This document shows, one piece after another, positions 51,508 through 60,660 of a stretch of 64,000 nucleotides of DNA. The stretch's first letter is position 1; the number at the start of each line of letters is the position of its first letter. This DNA is from Taishania sp. (GTDB lineage: Bacteria > Bacteroidota > Bacteroidia > Flavobacteriales_D > Crocinitomicaceae): positions 51,130-115,129 of the forward strand of contig JASLGM010000008.1 of NCBI GenBank assembly GCA_030150045.1, read 5' to 3'. The notes beneath the pieces were generated by a model. It was not told the DNA's origin, did not search any database, and saw only the letters and a list, made by a program, of their open reading frames with translations. Both the position numbers and the translations under genes were made by a program.

Positions 51508-53094
51508 CTATAGTTCAATCTCACGATTTTTTTTAATAGAGGAAATAAATGTTTCATCATGAGATACAATAAGTAATGTTCCGTGATAGTTTTGAATGGC
51601 TTGACTTAAAATTTCTACATTTTGTAAATCCAGATTATTTGTTGGTTCATCAAGGAGTAAAAGCGGAGGTGCGTTTTCCAATATTGTAAGACAACAAAGT
51701 AGCAAACGCATCTTTTCACCACCACTTAATTGATTACATTTTTTGTCCCAAAAATCTTTTGTAAATAAAAAGCGATTCAGTCTCGTTTTAATTTCATGCT
51801 CTTGTAACGATCCTGAATTAAAGTGCTGCGCTTGTTGGTAGACACTTAATCCCCCTTGTAACAAAGAGTATTCTTGATCGATATAAAGAGATTCTTTTTG
51901 ATGATGAACTATTTTTCCTTTGGAAGGTGTTTTTAAACCCAAAAGCAGTTGGATTAATGTGGTTTTTCCTGTGCCATTGTTTCCTTTTAGATGTATGCGG
52001 TCTCCACTTCTTATTTCCAAAGAAAGGTCTTTTTTCCATAAATAAACATCATTGCATTTGATATTTACTCCTTGTAGTTCAAACAGTATTTTCCCCTGAT
52101 GGAGTTCTGTTGCTTTCAAAGCTAACTTCATCTCAGCGATATCTAAAACTGCCTCTCGAAGGTGTGTCAATGTATTGGAAATTGCACTCGTTTTTTCGGA
52201 GTGAGCTTGTTTTAATTTAGCTGTTGAATTCTCTGCATTATTACGCAGTGTATTCATCATGATTTTTGCTACACCGGCTTTTTCTTGTTTTGCCTTTCCT
52301 CTATTGTCTAGTTTTTGTTGTTTGAGAGCACTCTCTTTTTCTCTTTCTTTGGCCTTTCTTAATTCTTTTTCATTATGTAAGATTTCTTGCTCTTGCGCTT
52401 TACGTTCTTTCTCTTTTTGTGTTTTATAGAATGTATAGTTCCCGCCATAAATTTGGAATCCATTCTTTGTTAGTTCATACGTTTTATCTATTATGTCTAA
52501 CAATTTTCTGTCGTGGCTGACAAGCACAATTGTTTTCTTGCTGGATTGTATAAAATTATAAACTAACCTTCTTGTCTCTAAATCTAAATGATTACTCGGC
52601 TCATCTAAAAGGATAATTTCAGGATCTTGAATTTGTATTCCGGCTAAAAAGACCTTTGTTTTTTGCCCTCCACTTAATGTTACTAACGATTGTTGAAGGC
52701 TTATGTTTTCTAATTTCCAGTCCTTTAGGGCGTTTTGGCAACGTTCTTCAATTGTCCAATCATCGTTTAAAATGGAGAAATTTTCTTCATCCGTATTTCC
52801 TTTAAGTATGGAATGTAGCGCATCTATTTTTTTGTCAACTTGAAGTGCTTGACCAACTGTTAAATGGTTAAACTGACCTGTCATCTGAGGGAGATAATAG
52901 GGCGTTGAACTAACTCGAATGCTCCCTTTGATTATTGGGAGTTCTTGAGCAATAATTTTTAAAAATGTTGATTTCCCGACGCCGTTATTTCCTACAATTG
53001 CGATTTTTTCTTGTGCTTGTAAACTAAAATAAAGGTCGTCAAATAATAAGCTTTTATCCGGATGGACAAAAGTGATGTTTTGTAGAACGATCAT
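51508..53094 (-). CDS. ABC-F family ATPase
   Basis: 528 residues, soluble, two ABC domains. Domain 1: Walker A GNNGVGKST (35-43), signature LSGGQKTKV, Walker B IILLDEPSNHLDLE. A highly charged helical linker lies at about 230-290 (KEKERKAQEQEILHNEKELR). Domain 2: Walker A GNNGTGKTT, signature LSGGEKMRLLLC, Walker B LLLLDEPTNNLDLQ. ABC-F proteins bind the ribosomal E site; some protect against antibiotics, others aid translation. Which applies here is not clear. A uORF-like leader and the flanking repeats hint at an accessory gene. Confidence 0.92.
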   Translation of the reverse strand: MIVLQNITFVHPDKSLLFDDLYFSLQAQEKIAIVGNNGVGKSTFLKIIAQELPIIKGSIRVSSTPYYLPQMTGQFNHLTVGQALQVDKKIDALHSILKGNTDEENFSILNDDWTIEERCQNALKDWKLENISLQQSLVTLSGGQKTKVFLAGIQIQDPEIILLDEPSNHLDLETRRLVYNFIQSSKKTIVLVSHDRKLLDIIDKTYELTKNGFQIYGGNYTFYKTQKEKERKAQEQEILHNEKELRKAKEREKESALKQQKLDNRGKAKQEKAGVAKIMMNTLRNNAENSTAKLKQAHSEKTSAISNTLTHLREAVLDIAEMKLALKATELHQGKILFELQGVNIKCNDVYLWKKDLSLEIRSGDRIHLKGNNGTGKTTLIQLLLGLKTPSKGKIVHHQKESLYIDQEYSLLQGGLSVYQQAQHFNSGSLQEHEIKTRLNRFLFTKDFWDKKCNQLSGGEKMRLLLCCLTILENAPPLLLLDEPTNNLDLQNVEILSQAIQNYHGTLLIVSHDETFISSIKKNREIEL

Positions 53095-53098
53095 AAAA

Positions 53099-53169
53099 AT
53101 TCTTTCTAAAAGATGAATAAAAGACAGCAGTTACAGAATATAACGCGTCATGTATTTTAATGAAAGAAT
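53099..53169 (-). promoter_or_regulatory. Attenuator-like leader with a 6-codon uORF before the ABC-F gene
   Basis: On the minus strand, an ORF of ATG plus five codons and TAA (MTRYIL; 53151-53131) lies 36 bases before the ABC-F start. It is enclosed by ATTCTTTC (53169-53162) and GAAAGAAT (53106-53099); the second arm is followed by T residues and then the ABC-F ATG. Some ABC-F resistance genes are induced through stalling on short leader peptides. The stem is short and A/T-rich, so this is a weak case. Confidence 0.3.
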
Positions 53170-53255
53170 GTTTTAATCACATAAAGTTGGTGTGAGTGAA
53201 TACTCGTGTAAAATTACAATTTTATGTATAAAAAACAAAATCCGATTTTTTTCTA

Positions 53256-53375
53256 GGGCGTTTCCTTTTCGCATCCCAATATTCTTGGGAAGCGAAAGGT
53301 CGGGCTATTCGCTGTATCTTTTTTCTTCAAGAAAAACTTGAATAGAAAAAAGGATGCCGCTACTATCCCTAACGC
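53256..53375 (+). repeat. Family 1 repeat, copy C
   Basis: 120 nt, like copy B except for two substitutions. One of them (T in GAATAGA) lies in a hairpin 2 arm. Confidence 0.82.
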
Positions 53376-53404
53376 GGAAATCTTGGTTTTTACAATAAAC
53401 CCAT

Positions 53405-53548
53405 CTGCCAGGGCGGAGCGTGCTAGCTAAAGGCAGTGGAAACAAAGTGAACGCTAACTTGCCGCTGCGACCAACGGAAGCACGTGGCAGGTAGCTAGTG
53501 AAATTGTTTGTACGCTTTTACTAAAACGCGTAGACCGTTAAGGCAGCC
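53405..53548 (+). repeat. Family 2 structured repeat, copy C
   Basis: 144 nt, like copy B with a single substitution, at element column 99 (C to A), just outside the gap-free part of helix P2. Confidence 0.82.
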
Positions 53549-53598
53549 AAGAAACGTTCTTTTATAGCGTTGTTTTTGTCTTTTTTAGGTGTAAAAAA

Positions 53599-53618
53599 CC
53601 CCGACTGTTGGGCCGGGG
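53599..53618 (-). terminator. Terminator of fabF
   Basis: Minus strand: CCCCG (53618-53614) pairs with CGGGG (53603-53599), followed by six T. Seven bases after the fabF stop. Confidence 0.8.
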
Positions 53619-53625
53619 CGATGTA

Positions 53626-54876
53626 TTATTTTTCAAATTTTTTGAAGAGTACACTTGCGATGTGACCTCCGAATCCAAAGGTGTTACTCATGGCATAGGT
53701 GATCTCTTTCTCAACTCCTTTTCCAATAGGGAAGTGGTAATTGTCTTTGAAATCGGGTTCAATATCTGTGGTATTGATGGTGGGTGGTACGATGCCATTT
53801 TTCAAGGCCAAGATACATGCAATTCCTTCTACGGCTCCTGCTGCACCTAGTAAATGGCCGGTCATAGATTTCGTTGCGGAAATAGTCAAGTTCGGATTTT
53901 TTCCAAATACACGTTCTGCTGCAATCAACTCGCTTTTGTCACCTAGCGGTGTCGAAGTGGCATGCATATTCACGTAATCAATATCTTTTGCTGTAATTCC
54001 TGCTTCGCGCATGGCTTCTTCCATTCCTAAAACGGCACCTTCTCCTTCGGGGTGTGTTCCAGTTAAGTGATAAGCGTCTGCTGCCATTCCGCCTCCAACA
54101 ATCTCTGCGTAGATAGTTGCCCCACGTTTTATGGCGTGATCGTAGTCCTCTAAAATAACTGCTCCGGCACCTTCTCCCATCACGAATCCATCGCGGTTTA
54201 CATCAAATGGGCGTGAGGCACTTTTTGGATCTTCGTTTCTTTGTGACAAGGCTTTTGCGGAAGAGAATCCTCCCATTGAAGCTTCGTTTATAGCTGCTTC
54301 AGAACCTCCGGTAATGATCATGTCTGCTTTTCCCCATTTGATGTGGTTGAATGCTTCAATTAATGCGGTGTTTGAAGTGGCGCACGCTGAAACGGGACAG
54401 AAGTTTACACCTCGTAATCCGTACTTTATGGAAATGATTCCGGCTGCGATGTCTACCAAAATACGTGGGATGAAGAAAGGAGAGAAGCGAGGTGTTCCGT
54501 CTCCTTCACAATATTCTTTCATTTGATCTTGGAATGTTTGGATACCACCGTTTCCAGAACCCCAAATAACACCTACGCGATTTTTGTTGATTTCTTCTGT
54601 AGAAAAATCTATGCCTGCGTCTTTAACGGCTTGTTCTACTGCGTAAAGAGCGTAAAGTGAAAACTTGTCATATTGACGAATTTCTTTCACGTGGAAATGA
54701 TCCGTTACATTAAAGTCTTTTAATTCACAGGCAAATTTTGTTTTGAATTTTTCGGTGTCGAAGTAGGTAATCGGTGCTGCACCGCTCACTCCGTCAATTA
54801 AATTTTTCCAATACGTAGGGACGTCATTCCCAATAGGGGTAAGCGCACCTAACCCTGTAACAACTACTCTTTTCAT
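53626..54876 (-). CDS. fabF: 3-oxoacyl-ACP synthase II
   Basis: Elongating condensing enzyme of fatty acid synthesis. 416 residues: MKRVVVTGLGALTPIGNDV at the start; catalytic Cys165 in PVSACATSN, His in NMHATSTPLGDKSE (near 305) and His in SMTGHLLGAAGAVE (near 342). No acpP gene, its frequent partner, is adjacent. Last in a leftward run behind the SUF genes, but separated from them by a terminator-like hairpin. Confidence 0.97.
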   Translation of the reverse strand: MKRVVVTGLGALTPIGNDVPTYWKNLIDGVSGAAPITYFDTEKFKTKFACELKDFNVTDHFHVKEIRQYDKFSLYALYAVEQAVKDAGIDFSTEEINKNRVGVIWGSGNGGIQTFQDQMKEYCEGDGTPRFSPFFIPRILVDIAAGIISIKYGLRGVNFCPVSACATSNTALIEAFNHIKWGKADMIITGGSEAAINEASMGGFSSAKALSQRNEDPKSASRPFDVNRDGFVMGEGAGAVILEDYDHAIKRGATIYAEIVGGGMAADAYHLTGTHPEGEGAVLGMEEAMREAGITAKDIDYVNMHATSTPLGDKSELIAAERVFGKNPNLTISATKSMTGHLLGAAGAVEGIACILALKNGIVPPTINTTDIEPDFKDNYHFPIGKGVEKEITYAMSNTFGFGGHIASVLFKKFEK

Positions 54877-54893
54877 TTTCTTTTAGATAGCAA

Positions 54894-54916
54894 AGGGTGT
54901 TCTTTCGTAACACCCT
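54894..54916 (-). terminator. Hairpin between the SufT-like gene and fabF
   Basis: Minus strand: AGGGTGTT (54916-54909) pairs perfectly with AACACCCT (54901-54894). Only a short TT follows, so termination may be partial; it could also be an RNA-stability or processing site within the operon. Confidence 0.6.
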
Positions 54917-54925
54917 ATTAATTTT

Positions 54926-55237
54926 TTATAAAAATCCTAATTCTAATTTCGCTTCTTCGCTCATCATATCTTTATCCCAAGGTGGATCAAACACAATGTT
55001 TACTTTAGCTCCAGAGGCACCTTCTACCGCTGCCGCTTTGTCTTCGACTTCTTTTGGCATGGTCTCCGCAACGGGGCAATTGGGAGAGGTTAATGTCATG
55101 TCTATTTCTATGAAGTTTTCTTCGTTTACACGTACTTCATACACTAATCCCAATTCGTAGATGTCTACGGGGATTTCTGGGTCGTAGATGGTTTTTAACA
55201 CATCGACCACTTTCATTTCTAATGCAATGTTGCTCAT
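54926..55237 (-). CDS. MIP18/DUF59-family Fe-S assembly protein (SufT-like)
   Basis: 103 residues: VLKTIYDPEIPVDIYELGLV at the N terminus, LTSPNCPVAETMPKEVEDKA with the conserved cysteine, and IVFDPPWDKDMMSEEAKLEL. Family members help maturation of Fe-S proteins. Overlaps the sufE stop by 4 bases, so it is translated with the SUF genes. Confidence 0.92.
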   Translation of the reverse strand: MSNIALEMKVVDVLKTIYDPEIPVDIYELGLVYEVRVNEENFIEIDMTLTSPNCPVAETMPKEVEDKAAAVEGASGAKVNIVFDPPWDKDMMSEEAKLELGFL

Positions 55238-55647
55238 AGCAATGCTTTGAGTGAGTTCATTTTTAATTGCTTTACCATACTGGCTAGTCCATTGGAGCGA
55301 GTAGGTGATAGGTGTTCGTGTAGACCGATTTCATTTATGAAAAACAAATCAGATTCTACCACTTCTTTTGGTGCTTCACCGTCCAACACACGAATGAGAA
55401 GGGCAATGATTCCTTTTGTAATAATAGCATCTGAATCGGCCGTAAAGTGCATAACGCCATTCTTTACTTCAGAAGCAACCCACACACGAGATTGACATCC
55501 TTCAATCAAACGATCGTCGGTTTTGTTCATCTCAGCAATGATAGGTAATTCTTTTCCTAATTCAATAATGTATTCGTATTTGTCCATCCAATCGTCAAAG
55601 AGGGCAAATTCATCTATTATTTCTTGTTGTTTTTCTGCTAACGTCAT
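55234..55647 (-). CDS. sufE: Cysteine desulfuration protein SufE
   Basis: Accepts persulfide sulfur from SufS. 137 residues, full length: YIIELGKELPIIAEMNKTDD, then the acceptor Cys51 in IEGCQSRVWV. Directly follows sufS (4 bases) and overlaps the SufT-like gene. Confidence 0.96.
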   Translation of the reverse strand: MTLAEKQQEIIDEFALFDDWMDKYEYIIELGKELPIIAEMNKTDDRLIEGCQSRVWVASEVKNGVMHFTADSDAIITKGIIALLIRVLDGEAPKEVVESDLFFINEIGLHEHLSPTRSNGLASMVKQLKMNSLKALL

Positions 55648-55651
55648 ATAA

Positions 55652-56887
55652 TTATTGAAGCATGTTTACGCTTCGTTTTAATGCAATGATGAAAAGATCA
55701 ATTTCTTCTTTTGTATTGTAAAAAGCAAAGCTTGCTCGAATGGTACCTGGGATATCGTAGAAATCCATGATAGGCTGTGTACAGTGATGACCTGTTCTGA
55801 CAGCAATCCCTTGTTTGTCTAGTAAAGTTCCAACATCAAAAGGATGTAATCCATCTATAACAAATGAACAAACGCTTGCTTTGTTTTTTGCAGTACCTAT
55901 AATCCGTAACCCTTCAATTTGTAAGAGTTGAGATTCTGCATATTGTAGCAATTCTGTTTCATATGCTTGGATTGCTGTAAGATCTAAAGAAGATAGGTAT
56001 TCTAATGCCGTTCCCGTTGCAATACCTCCAATGATATGTGGGGTTCCTGCCTCGAATTTAAAGGGCAATTCATTATAGGTTGTTTTTTCAAAAGTTACTT
56101 TAGCAATCATATCTCCACCACCTTGATAAGGCGGCATTGCGTTTAAAATAGCTTCTTTTCCATATAGCACACCTGCTCCAGTAGGACCAAAAACCTTGTG
56201 GGAAGAGAAAGCAAAGAAATCACAATCTAATTCTTGTACATCAATGGCGTAATGTTGGATAGATTGTGCACCATCTACCAGAAATTTAGCTCCAACTGCA
56301 TGTGCTTGTTGAATCATTTCTTTAATTGGATTTATGGTTCCTAAGGAGTTTGAAATGTGGGTACAGGCAACAATCTTTGTTTTTTTATTCAAAAGTTGTG
56401 TGTAAACGCTTAAGTCTAACTCTCCGTTTTCTAAAACTGGAATTACTTTTAATACGGCTTTTTTACGTTCACAAAGCATTTGCCAAGGTACAATGTTGGA
56501 ATGGTGCTCAATAGCAGAAATGATAATCTCATCCCCTTCCGTTATTAGTTCTCCAAAGCAAGATGCTACAAGGTTAATACCATCTGTAGTACCTTTAGTG
56601 AAAATAATTTCATGCTCGTGAGCCGCATTTATGTAATGCTGAATGGTTCTACGTGCTTTTTCATAAGCATCTGTAGCTTTTTGACTTAAGTAATGTACGC
56701 CACGATGAATGTTTGCATTCTCATTGGAATAATATTCATTAATAACGTCAATAACAACCTGAGGTTTCTGTGAGGTTGCCCCATTGTCAAAATAAACCAA
56801 AGGTTTACCATAAACGTCTCTTTGAAGGATGGGAAATTGTTGACGAATTTCCGATACCGAAAAAGATTTTTTTTCCATTTTTTCCAT
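55652..56887 (-). CDS. sufS: Cysteine desulfurase SufS
   Basis: PLP enzyme that provides sulfur for Fe-S clusters. 411 residues: FDNGATSQKP near the N terminus, PLP Lys231 in SSHKVFGPTGAGVLYG, catalytic Cys369 in RTGHHCTQP. A promoter element lies so close to 56887 that the internal ATG at 56878 (MEKKSFSVSE) may be the real start. sufB, sufC and sufD are not in the window. Confidence 0.96.
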   Translation of the reverse strand: MEKMEKKSFSVSEIRQQFPILQRDVYGKPLVYFDNGATSQKPQVVIDVINEYYSNENANIHRGVHYLSQKATDAYEKARRTIQHYINAAHEHEIIFTKGTTDGINLVASCFGELITEGDEIIISAIEHHSNIVPWQMLCERKKAVLKVIPVLENGELDLSVYTQLLNKKTKIVACTHISNSLGTINPIKEMIQQAHAVGAKFLVDGAQSIQHYAIDVQELDCDFFAFSSHKVFGPTGAGVLYGKEAILNAMPPYQGGGDMIAKVTFEKTTYNELPFKFEAGTPHIIGGIATGTALEYLSSLDLTAIQAYETELLQYAESQLLQIEGLRIIGTAKNKASVCSFVIDGLHPFDVGTLLDKQGIAVRTGHHCTQPIMDFYDIPGTIRASFAFYNTKEEIDLFIIALKRSVNMLQ

Positions 56888-56895
56888 TTCAAGTA

Positions 56896-56903
56896 CAAAG
56901 GTA
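56896..56903 (-). promoter_or_regulatory. -7 promoter element of the suf operon
   Basis: TACCTTTG on the minus strand, a full match to TAnnTTTG, with its last base 9 bases before the first base of the annotated sufS ATG. Confidence 0.65.
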
Positions 56904-56953
56904 CGAAATCCTCTTCTTTTGACCGATTCTAAATAGAAATAAAAGTCTTCTGT

Positions 56954-59794
56954 TTATGGGGTTGTTAATCGGCCTTTACTACTTCCTTCCGAAGTTTGAG
57001 TCGGATTGATACTTTTTTTTGCTTGACCGAAGTTTCTTAAGGTGTATGTGGCAGTCAGCATAAAGTATCTGTTAATTACTAATGACTGTACGTCTTCAAT
57101 GTACATTTCAGTTGTATTTCGTACGATTGAATTGTTGTTGTTTAAAATGTCAAATGCTGATATACGTAATTCAAGTGCCTTGTTTTTAAGTAGTTTGTAG
57201 CCTATTCCAGCATTCCATAGTAGAATACTTTGATTAAATTCTTGTGTTAGCCCCTTGTAAAATCGAGCAGAAAAGTTTGTGTTTAATACCAATCGGTCAA
57301 ATGGCATATAGTTTACTTTTGCCATAATGTTTTGGGTGAAGTACTGGTTATTTGCCTTTGGCTGGTTGGTATTATTTACATCACTAAAAGCGAAGGTATA
57401 TGAAACCGAAAAATCTATTTTTTCACTGATATTACTATTTAAGGACAAACCAGCATTTACACTTGTCGCTTTGGAATTGTTACGGGTATCGTTAATCAAG
57501 GAGGGGGTATTGCCATAATTGGCACCTGCGTTAATGTTGAAATTAGATTTCATCTTTTTTAGTGGAATCCCATAAGAAACATATGCTCTCGTATTCCAGG
57601 TGCCATTTATGTTTACAGGAAGTCTAAACTGTGCGCCACGTTGCAATTCAATATGATTGAACAAAGTTGTGTCGCTTATAGCAATGTAGTTTGCATTTGT
57701 TATTTGGTTTTGTACGATTTCCCCCGAAGCATAAGCAAAGAAGCTGCTTCCGTTTTTCAGGAAGGTTGCATTGTAACGTAAGGTAAGGCTGTGTGCGTAC
57801 TGTTGTTTAAGATCAGGATTCCCGGAAGAAAGTTTCAATGGATTGGAGTTGTCCAATACATTTTGTAATTGATTGATTTGTGGATTTCTTGTTCGCGCGC
57901 GATAATTGAAACTGAAGTTTGATGTATTGTTTATTTTGAATCGATATTGTAGATTGGGTAATATACTATTGAAATTCAACCTCACATTGCGCTCCGTGGG
58001 ATACTCTTGTATATTGAATAACATCGAATTTTGATAAGCCATTCCCATTTGCAAATTGTGTTTGTCTTTGCTCCATCTAAAGTTGGTTCCTATTTGATTG
58101 TCTAAAGTATGATTTAGAAACACATTGGATAAAGCGGTATCCAGTACGGAGTAATAGTACTCTATTTCATCGTAACGTAAGGTTACTTTATTAGCATCAC
58201 TTGCAGAGTAGGAAGGAGCATAATACACTTCGTTTGTCCATGTAGAAGAGAGCGGTTCAGTGAATGAAATCCGAACGCCAGCACCATATCCTAGTGTTTT
58301 GTTATTTGCTATCTGGTCAATTGTTGACATGGAATCTAATCCGTTGTCGTAAAAATTTCGAAGGGAATACTGTGAGTTGTCCCCTAGCTTATTGTTGAAG
58401 GATAGATTTAAATTCGTGGAAAGTGTGCGTTTAGGTTTGGAGAATTTGTGACGCCAAAGCAATCCATTACTAGCAGTAATTCCATCTTGTAATGAGGTTG
58501 TTCTGTTGTTTAAGCTATTAAGTTCAATCCAGTTATTGTCTACGGTATTTGCTGTCGTTATTCTTCTATTTTGATTGCGTTGATAACTCAGTTTTGGTGT
58601 GATAACCAGAGCGTTCATGCTGTCCAATTGAATGTCAAATTTGAAATTTAACCTGTGGTTTTGGTTTCCTGTTTTTGCTGAAAACATTTCATTGTACAGT
58701 TGACCTTTAGAAGCAGATAAAAAGTATTCCCGCGCAGTATTTTGTTCATTTTTATTTGAAGAGTAGTTAAAGAAGTATGAACCTGTAACTTTTGTCTTCT
58801 CCTTCCATTTATCCGTGTAGTTGATACCAAGAGCATGAGATGTTGCGATTCCATTTGATGAACCAATCATAAAGTTATCTGTTGCTCCGCTTCCTCTATT
58901 GCCTCTTCCTCCGGAAGTATTTGTAGTGTTATTTGCTGTTGCTCCAAGAATATCCTCCGAACTAAAATTTTGTTGATTGATATTGTTTGACATCGCAATG
59001 ACAGAAATCTTTCTTTTTCCTTTAAAAAAATTAAGATTAGCACCGCCTAGATATTTGTCCATCGGACCCCAGCCACCATATATCTTACCGAATTGACCAT
59101 TTGCAGAACCTGTTTTGGTTACTATGTTTAAGGCCATAGCTTGATCGCCATCCGAAATACCTGTAAATCTTGCTTGTTCGCTTTCTTGCTCAAAGGTTTG
59201 AATTTTTGAAACGATTTCAGCTGGAAGGTTTTTTAAAGCCAATTGCGCATCTTCACCAAAAAATTCTTCACCATCAATTAATATTTTTTTAATTTCTTGA
59301 CCTCGAGATTTGTAGACACCATCTTCGTAGGTTATTCCTGGCATTTTTGTGATGAGTTCTTCTACACTTGCATCAGTGTGAACCTTGAATTGATCGGCAT
59401 TGTAAATGGTGGTATCTCCACTTTGTTGAACACGGATTGCAACGGCTTCAATCGTTACGCCGTCAAGTAGATCAGTGTCAGAGGTTAGGGCAATATTTAT
59501 TTCAATGTGAGCCTCTTTACCTATACTTATTTGTTGTAATACATCTAGGTATCCAAACGAAGTGGCTTTGAGGAGGTAGTCTCCTTCTTTAGGTAAAGTG
59601 ATTTCGAATGTACCTTTTTCATCTACTGTTGTTCCTGTAATTAAAGAGGAGTCAATAGTGGATAGAAATAATATTTTCGCGTCTTCCATAGGCTCTTTTG
59701 AGCGGCTGTCAATAGCATTTCCTGTAACTGTTTGAGCGTAAACAGAAGAAAGGAGAGATAGTGAAGAAAGTAGAAAGGTTAAGATAGATCTCAT
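56954..59794 (-). CDS. TonB-dependent-receptor-like outer-membrane beta-barrel protein
   Basis: 946 residues. Signal peptide at about 1-20 (ending SVYAQT). A carboxypeptidase-regulatory-like domain follows (about 22-115, GNAIDSRSKEPMEDAKILFL). A plug-type region comes next (VEELITKMPGITYEDGVYKS, IKKILIDGEEFFGEDAQLAL). The rest is a long beta barrel of the OMP_b-brl_3 type. No TonB box or SusD partner is evident. Imports or binds an unknown ligand. Starts 1 base inside the tlyA stop, an unusual coupling. Confidence 0.9.
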   Translation of the reverse strand: MRSILTFLLSSLSLLSSVYAQTVTGNAIDSRSKEPMEDAKILFLSTIDSSLITGTTVDEKGTFEITLPKEGDYLLKATSFGYLDVLQQISIGKEAHIEINIALTSDTDLLDGVTIEAVAIRVQQSGDTTIYNADQFKVHTDASVEELITKMPGITYEDGVYKSRGQEIKKILIDGEEFFGEDAQLALKNLPAEIVSKIQTFEQESEQARFTGISDGDQAMALNIVTKTGSANGQFGKIYGGWGPMDKYLGGANLNFFKGKRKISVIAMSNNINQQNFSSEDILGATANNTTNTSGGRGNRGSGATDNFMIGSSNGIATSHALGINYTDKWKEKTKVTGSYFFNYSSNKNEQNTAREYFLSASKGQLYNEMFSAKTGNQNHRLNFKFDIQLDSMNALVITPKLSYQRNQNRRITTANTVDNNWIELNSLNNRTTSLQDGITASNGLLWRHKFSKPKRTLSTNLNLSFNNKLGDNSQYSLRNFYDNGLDSMSTIDQIANNKTLGYGAGVRISFTEPLSSTWTNEVYYAPSYSASDANKVTLRYDEIEYYYSVLDTALSNVFLNHTLDNQIGTNFRWSKDKHNLQMGMAYQNSMLFNIQEYPTERNVRLNFNSILPNLQYRFKINNTSNFSFNYRARTRNPQINQLQNVLDNSNPLKLSSGNPDLKQQYAHSLTLRYNATFLKNGSSFFAYASGEIVQNQITNANYIAISDTTLFNHIELQRGAQFRLPVNINGTWNTRAYVSYGIPLKKMKSNFNINAGANYGNTPSLINDTRNNSKATSVNAGLSLNSNISEKIDFSVSYTFAFSDVNNTNQPKANNQYFTQNIMAKVNYMPFDRLVLNTNFSARFYKGLTQEFNQSILLWNAGIGYKLLKNKALELRISAFDILNNNNSIVRNTTEMYIEDVQSLVINRYFMLTATYTLRNFGQAKKSINPTQTSEGSSKGRLTTP

Positions 59795-60525
59795 TATTGC
59801 CTAGTTAAATGCATTAGGAATTCTTTATTCCCATCACCTCCTAAAATTGGGGATTCTATATGGTTATGATAAAGCAAGTTGTTTACGCGGGCAAAATCTT
59901 GTACGCTTTCGATTACTAGAGGATAAAGGGTAGTTGACTTCACAATTCCTCCTTTGCCAACATTTTCTTTCCCAACTTCAAATTGCGGCTTAACCAAGGC
60001 GATTACATCTGCATTTTCCATGAGGAAGGCATGAATGAAAGGGAAAATCTTCTCTAAAGATATAAAAGAAACGTCAATTACACATAGATCACTTTTCTCA
60101 GGAATGATATTGTGATTCAGTTCTCTGACATGAGTCTTTTCTAGATTCACAACTCTTTCATCTGCTGCAATTTTTGCATGTAATTGTTTAGAACCCACGT
60201 CTACACAGAATACTTTTTTAGCACAGCCATTTAATAATACTTCTGTAAATCCACCTGTTGATGCACCTATGTCTAAACACGTTTTGTCTTTTGGGTCAAT
60301 ACCCCAAGCTTCTAATGCAGCTATTAACTTAAATGCACCTCTTGATACAAAAGGAATTTCTTCTTCAATCATTTCAATAACAGAATCAATTGGGAATTTC
60401 TTACCTGTTTTATTGACTAGTTTCCCATTGACCTTAACCCCATATTTACGAATGATTTCTTCAGCGCGAACACGTGAGCTAACCCATCCACGTTGTAATA
60501 ATATCTTGTCTAAGCGTTCTTCCAT
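59794..60525 (-). CDS. TlyA-family rRNA 2'-O-methyltransferase
   Basis: 243 residues: an S4 RNA-binding domain (about 1-60, RLDKILLQRGWVSSRVRAEE) and an FtsJ-type SAM domain (YVSRGAFKLIAALEAW, CLDIGASTGGFTEVLLNGCA, DVSFISLEKIFPFI). In other bacteria the family methylates 16S and 23S rRNA and affects capreomycin sensitivity; hemolysin names are historical. Its stop overlaps the start of the TonB-type gene by one base. Confidence 0.93.
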   Translation of the reverse strand: MEERLDKILLQRGWVSSRVRAEEIIRKYGVKVNGKLVNKTGKKFPIDSVIEMIEEEIPFVSRGAFKLIAALEAWGIDPKDKTCLDIGASTGGFTEVLLNGCAKKVFCVDVGSKQLHAKIAADERVVNLEKTHVRELNHNIIPEKSDLCVIDVSFISLEKIFPFIHAFLMENADVIALVKPQFEVGKENVGKGGIVKSTTLYPLVIESVQDFARVNNLLYHNHIESPILGGDGNKEFLMHLTRQ

Positions 60526-60529
60526 AAGT

Positions 60530-60537
60530 GCAAAAAT
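60530..60537 (-). promoter_or_regulatory. -7 promoter element of tlyA
   Basis: TATTTTTG on the minus strand matches TAnnTTTG. Its last base is 5 bases before the first base of the tlyA ATG, so the message would have almost no leader. Confidence 0.45.
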
Positions 60538-60637
60538 AGTGTAAAGTTCAAAAAGTGTGCCGTGTTAATTTTACAGAAAGTGGAATTAGTTGTGTAAATT
60601 GAACGTGAAAAGGAGCTTAATTCCATTGGAAAATGGT

Positions 60638-60645
60638 TAACTTTG
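60638..60645 (+). promoter_or_regulatory. -7 promoter element of the QueD-like gene
   Basis: TAACTTTG matches TAnnTTTG. It overlaps the most upstream in-frame start (TTG 60643), which excludes that start and favours TTG at 60661. Confidence 0.6.
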
Positions 60646-60660
60646 TGGAAAATTAATGAT

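Larger units (their letters stand above)
53246..53549 (+). repeat. 304-nt direct repeat, right copy (family 1 + family 2)
   Basis: Partner of 49648-49951. The four differences lie in the family 1 linker (CTGTATC for CTTTATC), the hairpin 2 stem (GAATAGA for GAAGAGA), the spacer, and family 2 (GAAATT for GAACTT). It lies upstream of the ABC-F gene and downstream of fabF. It fills most of the 531-nt gap 53095-53625, together with the ABC-F leader and the fabF terminator. Confidence 0.92.

Noticed and set aside
49648..53549. Classic IS-flanked composite transposon
   Set aside because: The flanking 304-nt repeats encode no protein and no transposase or terminal target duplication was seen; kept only as a repeat-bracketed unit.
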